A DNA stretch of 64,000 nucleotides, taken from NCBI RefSeq assembly GCF_033097365.1, contig NZ_AP028461.1, positions 2,976,001 to 3,040,000 of the forward strand. The letters are read 5' to 3'. Each line of letters opens with the position of its first letter. Position 1 is the stretch's first letter. The DNA comes from Actinoplanes sichuanensis (lineage in GTDB: Bacteria > Actinomycetota > Actinomycetes > Mycobacteriales > Micromonosporaceae). Below, one piece after another: positions 59,898 to 64,000 of the stretch. Under the pieces are notes generated by a model. That model was given only the letters and a program-made list of their open reading frames with translations, did no database searches and had not been told where the DNA came from. A program made the position numbers and the translations under genes.

Positions 59898-60863
59898 ATG
59901 GGCATCACGACGGACGGGGAAGCGATGAGTAGGTCAGAGGATGATCCAGTGGTCTCGGCACTATCCGAGTTGGCCAACGGCCGTGTCGTGCGCCGCCGCT
60001 TGGCCCGTGAGCAGCGGCGACAGTTGTCGTGGATCGAGATCGGCTCGGCTGGCCCGACGGTCGTTCTGGTAGCCGGTGCGGGGGAGGTCGCGCTCGACTG
60101 GGCGGTCATCCTGCCGCAACTGTCCGAACGCCATCGCGTCATCGCCTACGACCGCGCCGGGCTCGGCGCCAGCGACCGCCGTCCACGGCTGACCCTTGAA
60201 TCGCAAGTGCAGGATCTGACGGCCCTGCTGGATGTGGTCGGACCGGCCGTGCTGGTCGGTCACAGTTGGGGCGGCCTGCTTGCCGAACTCGCCACGCGGG
60301 CCCGGCCCGACCGTGCCCGCGGCCTGCTGCTGGTCGATCCCTTCCACGAGGAGATGACCGCCGCCGTGCCGCTCGCTCTGCGTGTCGCATCGAGTCTCGT
60401 GCTTTCTGGCATCGTGCTGATGAAGGCCGTCGGACTGTTCTCGCGCACCGCCAAGAGAATGGGCCGACGACTCGCCGAGCGCTGTACCGACGACCCGAAC
60501 GTCCGGGCGCACCTCGTGGATGCCTACGTCGCGTCCTACTCCACCATCGCGCAGGTTGCCACCATCCGCGATGAGAACAGGCTGGCCGACCGGAGTAGCC
60601 ATGCGATTCGTACCGCCCGCAGGGAGTCCAGCGCCCCGGACATTCCCATGCGCATCCTCACCGCCGCGGCCGGCAAGCCCTCGGCCCTTCAGCAGTTGAC
60701 CGGTGAACTCGGCCAGCGAACCGCCAACGCCCACCTGCGGGGCGAGCACGTCCACATTCCGGACAGCGGCCACTACATTCACCATGACCAACCCGGCACA
60801 GTGCTCGCCTCGATCCAGGCGCTCGCCGACGCTGCAGCCCAAGACCACGGCACCGACATATGA
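59898..60863 (+). CDS. Alpha/beta-fold hydrolase
   Basis: A 321-residue alpha/beta hydrolase. The oxyanion strand is TVVLVAGAGEVALDWAVILP; the nucleophile elbow is VLVGHSWGGLLAELATRARP (Ser in GHSWGG); a cap region follows; the acidic residue lies in MRILTAAAGKPS and the His in HIPDSGHYIHHDQP. Starts at ATG 59898 or, with better GGGGAAG spacing, ATG 59925. Likely controlled by the divergent ArsR-type regulator. Substrate unknown; esterase, lactonase and haloperoxidase-like activities are possible. Confidence 0.9.
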   Translation: MGITTDGEAMSRSEDDPVVSALSELANGRVVRRRLAREQRRQLSWIEIGSAGPTVVLVAGAGEVALDWAVILPQLSERHRVIAYDRAGLGASDRRPRLTLESQVQDLTALLDVVGPAVLVGHSWGGLLAELATRARPDRARGLLLVDPFHEEMTAAVPLALRVASSLVLSGIVLMKAVGLFSRTAKRMGRRLAERCTDDPNVRAHLVDAYVASYSTIAQVATIRDENRLADRSSHAIRTARRESSAPDIPMRILTAAAGKPSALQQLTGELGQRTANAHLRGEHVHIPDSGHYIHHDQPGTVLASIQALADAAAQDHGTDI

Positions 60864-60973
60864 GCACCCAGCGCGACAGGCCAGCGACGCCGCCGTAGCA
60901 CCTCACCGCAGACCCGCGGCGGCGCCAGAGCGAGAAAGCGCTATCGGCGGCTACGAGCGGGCGCCGCCCTGGG

Positions 60974-61309
60974 CTACGTAGTGAGGCGTCCCAGCAAGAA
61001 GGCGCCTGCTGCGACAGCAAGGGATAGCCCGAGCCACAAGTATCTTGTCGAACGGCTTCGCCGACTGCCCGGAGGGTTCCCGATCCGCACATCCCAGAGG
61101 CCAGCGTTACCGAATCCCCACCGGAGTTCGAAGAATCTCCTCTTTTGGGTAATATGCCAGATTATTTCGCTGTATAGCTCGATGGCTTGGTGGAAGATCG
61201 CGTCGCCTTTGAGGCCGATCACACGGCCGGTGAGATCCATTCTATCGAGAGTGTGCTTGTTGACCCTGATGGTTAAGGTTGCGACATGGGGTGGCTCCGG
61301 TGGCTGCAT
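60974..61309 (-). CDS. Ribbon-helix-helix-like protein with C-terminal membrane anchor
   Basis: A 111-residue protein. Residues 8-50 read VATLTIRVNKHTLDRMDLTG and GLKGDAIFHQAIELYSEI, a strand-helix-helix pattern like ribbon-helix-helix DNA-binding domains. The centre is Trp/Phe-rich (FFELRWGFGNAGLWDVRIG) and the last 20 residues form a membrane helix (YLWLGLSLAVAAGAFLLGRL). AATACT six bases before ATG 61309 suggests a leaderless start. It lies downstream of the OLD nuclease on the same strand in visibly A/T-richer DNA. A membrane-tethered RHH is unusual; the fold is my inference. Confidence 0.6.
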   Translation of the reverse strand: MQPPEPPHVATLTIRVNKHTLDRMDLTGRVIGLKGDAIFHQAIELYSEIIWHITQKRRFFELRWGFGNAGLWDVRIGNPPGSRRSRSTRYLWLGLSLAVAAGAFLLGRLTT

Positions 61310-61479
61310 GCAATGAGTATTGCAAGGAATTTTAGAGCACGGAACAGCCGAGGCTACCAGACGGCATCCGTTGGAATTTCCTGCGACGCTTATTGGTGGC
61401 CAGTTCGCCAGCCGCCACGCACATCGCGGAAAATGAGTGCGGTGCTGGCATCGCAATGATTCCGGCGGCGCGGTGGTTG

Positions 61480-63495
61480 TCAGCCGTCGAAATGGTTCAT
61501 GACTGACTTGTGCAGGGCTTTGATTGCCGGAGGCGTCGGGTAGCGCGTGGCGAACAGTGCACCAACCTGCGGTTTGCTCCTTGTCCCAATATCGAGCTGA
61601 ACTTGGGATAGAAGATCACGATCGAGGTTTTCAAGAAATGCCTCGAATTCTCCAGATTTCGTGCCGTCGTCACCAAACTCTTCAGCCACTGTGAATAAGC
61701 CAACCTGTGCCCAGTAGTTGCGACACGTAGTGAAATCGACGCCTTCATCGAGTGGCGGCTCCGGCTCGTGACCCATTCGAGAAAGTTGTTGTAAGAGTTT
61801 GCTGCCGGAGCGGAATGCCGGTCCGTCCGCGATAGCAGCCCAAGGGATCCCGAAAGCGTCGAGGTACTCAATGTAGCCTCCGAAACCGTGATCACCACCG
61901 ACGTCAATGATTGGCATGTTGGTTGCTTCCGGGGTGGAAAGTTGCCAAGCATTCGATTCACTCCACCATTGGCGAAGTGCGCCTACCTCGGTTGCACCCT
62001 CGCAGAGCACTACTTTGCTGGCAAAAAGCAATGCCCTTACGTGCGTCGGTTCAAGCAATTTTAGCCATCGTGACCACTCGCGCTGGCTGAGCGATTCCGC
62101 GCGGCGTGGTCGCGGCCCCGCCTCAGTAGGTGCCAGCCGGACGATGTTCGCAAGGTCCCCAAATCGATCGGCAGGTACCGCGTCGGGACTGTGAGTAATA
62201 ATCAAACACTGTCCTACAGTCCGAAGCATGCGGATGAGTCGCCGCTGCATTGCGGGTTCGGCATTGACCGCTGGTTCGTCAAGAACGATAATCCGACCGG
62301 GCTCGCCTGGAACTAGGGTGCTCAGAACGAGAGCTTCTTGAACGCCGGCGCCGGCGAACTCAATAAGGTATTCGGCGTTGTCCACAACGACTGTTGGCTC
62401 GATGATTAGGCCATCGACTGAGATCTGGCTCAGCTCAGGGCGACACCGTAGTCCGAGTTCACGGCCAGTAAGTTCGTTGAAAGCGAGCTCGATCTCGGCA
62501 TACTGGCGTTGAGCGGCGGCATCGCCATTCTTAAGGCGGAATAGCGCGGCTGGAACATTACTCCCGTCGCGAATATCGATTGCTCCGTCAAAATCGGCAT
62601 GGACGAATCGGCGCCTGAAAGGCACGCGGCGATTGGCAGTTAAAACAACTTGCCTTCGCAAGATGGCTTGAAAAAGGTGACCGAATTCAAAGTTGAAGTT
62701 GTGGTAGTCCGATACGCGAAGCGACGCAGCCAATTCTCGGAGGCTCAGTGGCGTTGGAGTTGAGCCGTCCGCGTGAACATTCATGTTCATAGTTATTGTC
62801 ATGCCTGTGCCGGGCAATGTGTTGGCAAGATCCATCAACCGGTGGTCCTCAGGGTCTTGGTTATTCGCGTCGACGTCTAGATTAGGAATCGTCGAAGTTA
62901 ACGCCATCGTCAGATTGACGCTAGTGTCGACCGGCTGCCAGAATGGATCCGCCTTTCCGTTGCGGAGTTGGCCGGAGTTCGCGCCGACGAGTGATATGTG
63001 ACAGGTGCGGCCGCTGTAGTCAAATTCCCAAGCAACGAACCATGGGCTACGCATGCCCGCGTCATAATGGATGTGCAACGTGCCTGCCCAGAGAGGCCTC
63101 AGTGACTCCTCGGTGATTCGGGCACGGCCGATCGCGTCGAGTGCTGAGGCGGTGCGGCGTTTCTCTGCAGCGTCAGCGAGGCCGCCGCAGGCATAGGCGG
63201 CTCGCATGAAGGTCAGGACGAGCGCGCGCTCCCATGGCTGGTCGAGTGTCAGGCTCAGGGCTACGCGGTACGCGCTAGCGCCCCGATGCCCCGCAGACTC
63301 GTACGAAGCCAGCAGTTCTGTGAATTGATCACCGGCGTACCTAGCGGTCACCGCCAGAGCCAGGTCTAGGCAGCGCCCGAGGTTTGTCTTCCCGACCCCG
63401 TTCGGACCGGTCAGAACGGTCAGACCGGATCCGAGCTCTAGTTCGAGAGTGTCAAACGACAGGAAGTCGCGAGCGGAGATTTTTGTCAGCTTCAC
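61480..63495 (-). CDS. OLD-family AAA ATPase with TOPRIM nuclease domain
   Basis: A 671-residue ABC-type ATPase/nuclease of the overcoming-lysogenisation-defect family. Walker A is LTGPNGVGKTNLG (residues 30-38), Walker B RIIVLDEPAVNAEP near 401-412 and the switch His is in CLIITHSPDAVP. A long insertion (about 60-360) lies between. The TOPRIM part has VVLCEGATEVGAL near 498 and GIPWAAIADGPAF later, where the usual Asp-x-Asp is Asp-Gly-Pro. OLD proteins include the nuclease subunits of Gabija and other phage-defence systems. GTG 63495 follows AAGGTGAGG. No UvrD-type GajB is next to it. Confidence 0.9.
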   Translation of the reverse strand: MKLTKISARDFLSFDTLELELGSGLTVLTGPNGVGKTNLGRCLDLALAVTARYAGDQFTELLASYESAGHRGASAYRVALSLTLDQPWERALVLTFMRAAYACGGLADAAEKRRTASALDAIGRARITEESLRPLWAGTLHIHYDAGMRSPWFVAWEFDYSGRTCHISLVGANSGQLRNGKADPFWQPVDTSVNLTMALTSTIPNLDVDANNQDPEDHRLMDLANTLPGTGMTITMNMNVHADGSTPTPLSLRELAASLRVSDYHNFNFEFGHLFQAILRRQVVLTANRRVPFRRRFVHADFDGAIDIRDGSNVPAALFRLKNGDAAAQRQYAEIELAFNELTGRELGLRCRPELSQISVDGLIIEPTVVVDNAEYLIEFAGAGVQEALVLSTLVPGEPGRIIVLDEPAVNAEPAMQRRLIRMLRTVGQCLIITHSPDAVPADRFGDLANIVRLAPTEAGPRPRRAESLSQREWSRWLKLLEPTHVRALLFASKVVLCEGATEVGALRQWWSESNAWQLSTPEATNMPIIDVGGDHGFGGYIEYLDAFGIPWAAIADGPAFRSGSKLLQQLSRMGHEPEPPLDEGVDFTTCRNYWAQVGLFTVAEEFGDDGTKSGEFEAFLENLDRDLLSQVQLDIGTRSKPQVGALFATRYPTPPAIKALHKSVMNHFDG

Positions 63496-63809
63496 GCGAG
63501 GAACCTCACCTTCGGGACGTCATCCTGGCAGATGCCGTCCGACACTACGACGGCACTCTTGACCGAGCCCTCCGGAGCGGGTTGCCGAGGGCCGGGCGTG
63601 GCCATCCCGAACGTCTGGGGTTCCGGCGCCGCCACGCTCCAAGCGCACGGCTACCCCGCGTGGCTGGCTCATGGTCAAATCGCACGCCACTCGCGGCAGA
63701 CCAGTGCGGTGGTCCGTTGTACCGAACGGTCCAGTATCGCGACCATGATCTAGGTTCCCTTGCCATCAGCACGGTGCAAAATGAACGCGGCTAAGTGTAG
63801 GGTGTACAG
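63496..63809. other. Divergent promoter region of the OLD and DUF6602 genes
   Basis: This 314-base stretch lies between divergent starts. Short open frames cross it on both strands but resemble no protein. A -10-like TAGGGT (63798-63803) six bases before GTG 63810 serves the plus-strand gene. I found no clear operator palindrome. Confidence 0.5.
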
Positions 63810-64000
63810 GTGCTGGAAAGACACGAGCTTCGCATCTTCCTCGATCAAGTTACCGCCGAAATTGCGGACGAATATGCTCGCATTTACAAGCGGACTAAAG
63901 AGGACCCGGGAACTGCTGGCGATGAGGGTGAATCGAATTGGGCAAAACTATTAGAGGATTGGCTTCCCGCTGATCTTCATGTCGCAACCAAAGGGCGGAT
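63810..64000 (+). CDS. DUF6602 domain protein, N-terminal fragment
   Basis: The first 63 codons of a gene that runs past the window. ELRIFLDQVTAEIADEYARI, KRTKEDPGTAGDEGESNWAK and WLPADLHVATKGRI follow the N-terminal pattern of DUF6602 proteins, whose remaining part is thought to resemble a restriction-endonuclease-like fold. Such genes are often found in defence islands, which agrees with the divergent OLD nuclease and the low G+C here. An in-frame TAG at 63798 and the leaderless -10 fix GTG 63810 as the start. Confidence 0.75.
   Translation, partial: MLERHELRIFLDQVTAEIADEYARIYKRTKEDPGTAGDEGESNWAKLLEDWLPADLHVATKGR

Noticed and set aside
61480..63495. Naming the OLD gene gajA (Gabija)
   Set aside because: No UvrD-like GajB follows, and the neighbour is a DUF6602 gene on the other strand.
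63532..63753. Short plus-strand frame of 73 codons between the OLD and DUF6602 genes
   Set aside because: No ribosome-binding site or similarity, and it lies in the divergent promoter region.

Overview
The window is high-G+C, gene-dense DNA from an actinomycete, most likely a mycelial soil genus. Micromonosporaceae such as Actinoplanes is my best guess, but no marker gene here fixes it. The case rests on strong G/C third-position bias, frequent GTG starts, ATGA/GTGA stop-start overlaps, many leaderless-type promoters, and actinobacterial families: DUF3152, mycothiol-dependent isomerase-like, GAF-PP2C, DUF6188 and an STPK-FHA pair. I see no rRNA, tRNA, CRISPR array or phage module.

Layout. 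0-7.8 kb: tail of a quinone-oxidoreductase-type dehydrogenase, small enzymes, a DUF3152 lipoprotein, and a GH78 alpha-L-rhamnosidase convergent with an amidohydrolase. 7.9-9.1 kb: a compact mer-like metal cassette (lead protein, MerR, MerT-like membrane protein) behind a textbook 19-bp-spacer MerR promoter. 9.1-24 kb: ankyrin protein, membrane serine hydrolase, NarL-type two-component system, XRE regulator with divergent alcohol dehydrogenase, hypotheticals, cupin/MBL pair and a Bcr-type efflux pump. 24-27 kb: secreted peptide, receptor Ser/Thr kinase and FHA protein on one strand. 27-33 kb: TetR, GT1 glycosyltransferase with a 64-bp tandem duplication of its 3' end, a maleylpyruvate-isomerase-like protein, MerR-VOC fusion, lysyl-oxidase-like secreted protein and AraC regulator.

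33.2-35.1 kb: a cupin gene cut cleanly by a 1,393-bp TnpB-only IS200/IS605-type element. Removing it restores one uninterrupted 153-codon frame, which defines both ends and predicts the TnpB guide and target-adjacent motif. 35-47 kb: mostly housekeeping and hypothetical genes (transglutaminase-like, PlsC, PP2C, serine hydrolase, PIN, Nudix/SRPBCC, SMI1). 47-50 kb: a YtrA-type GntR/ABC operon with a 26-bp palindrome whose core (TTACTA-N6-TAGTAA) recurs at 29.1 kb. 50-58 kb: hypotheticals, an ASCH-HhH protein divergent from a MarR-GNAT fusion across a perfect palindrome, and a divergent pair of LysR paralogues. 59-61 kb: ArsR regulator divergent from an alpha/beta hydrolase, with a palindrome between.

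61-64 kb: a visibly lower-G+C segment. It carries a ribbon-helix-helix-like protein with a C-terminal membrane anchor, an OLD-family AAA ATPase/TOPRIM nuclease, and divergently the start of a DUF6602 gene running off the window. This looks like the edge of an acquired defence island and is, with the TnpB insertion, the part most likely to reward follow-up.
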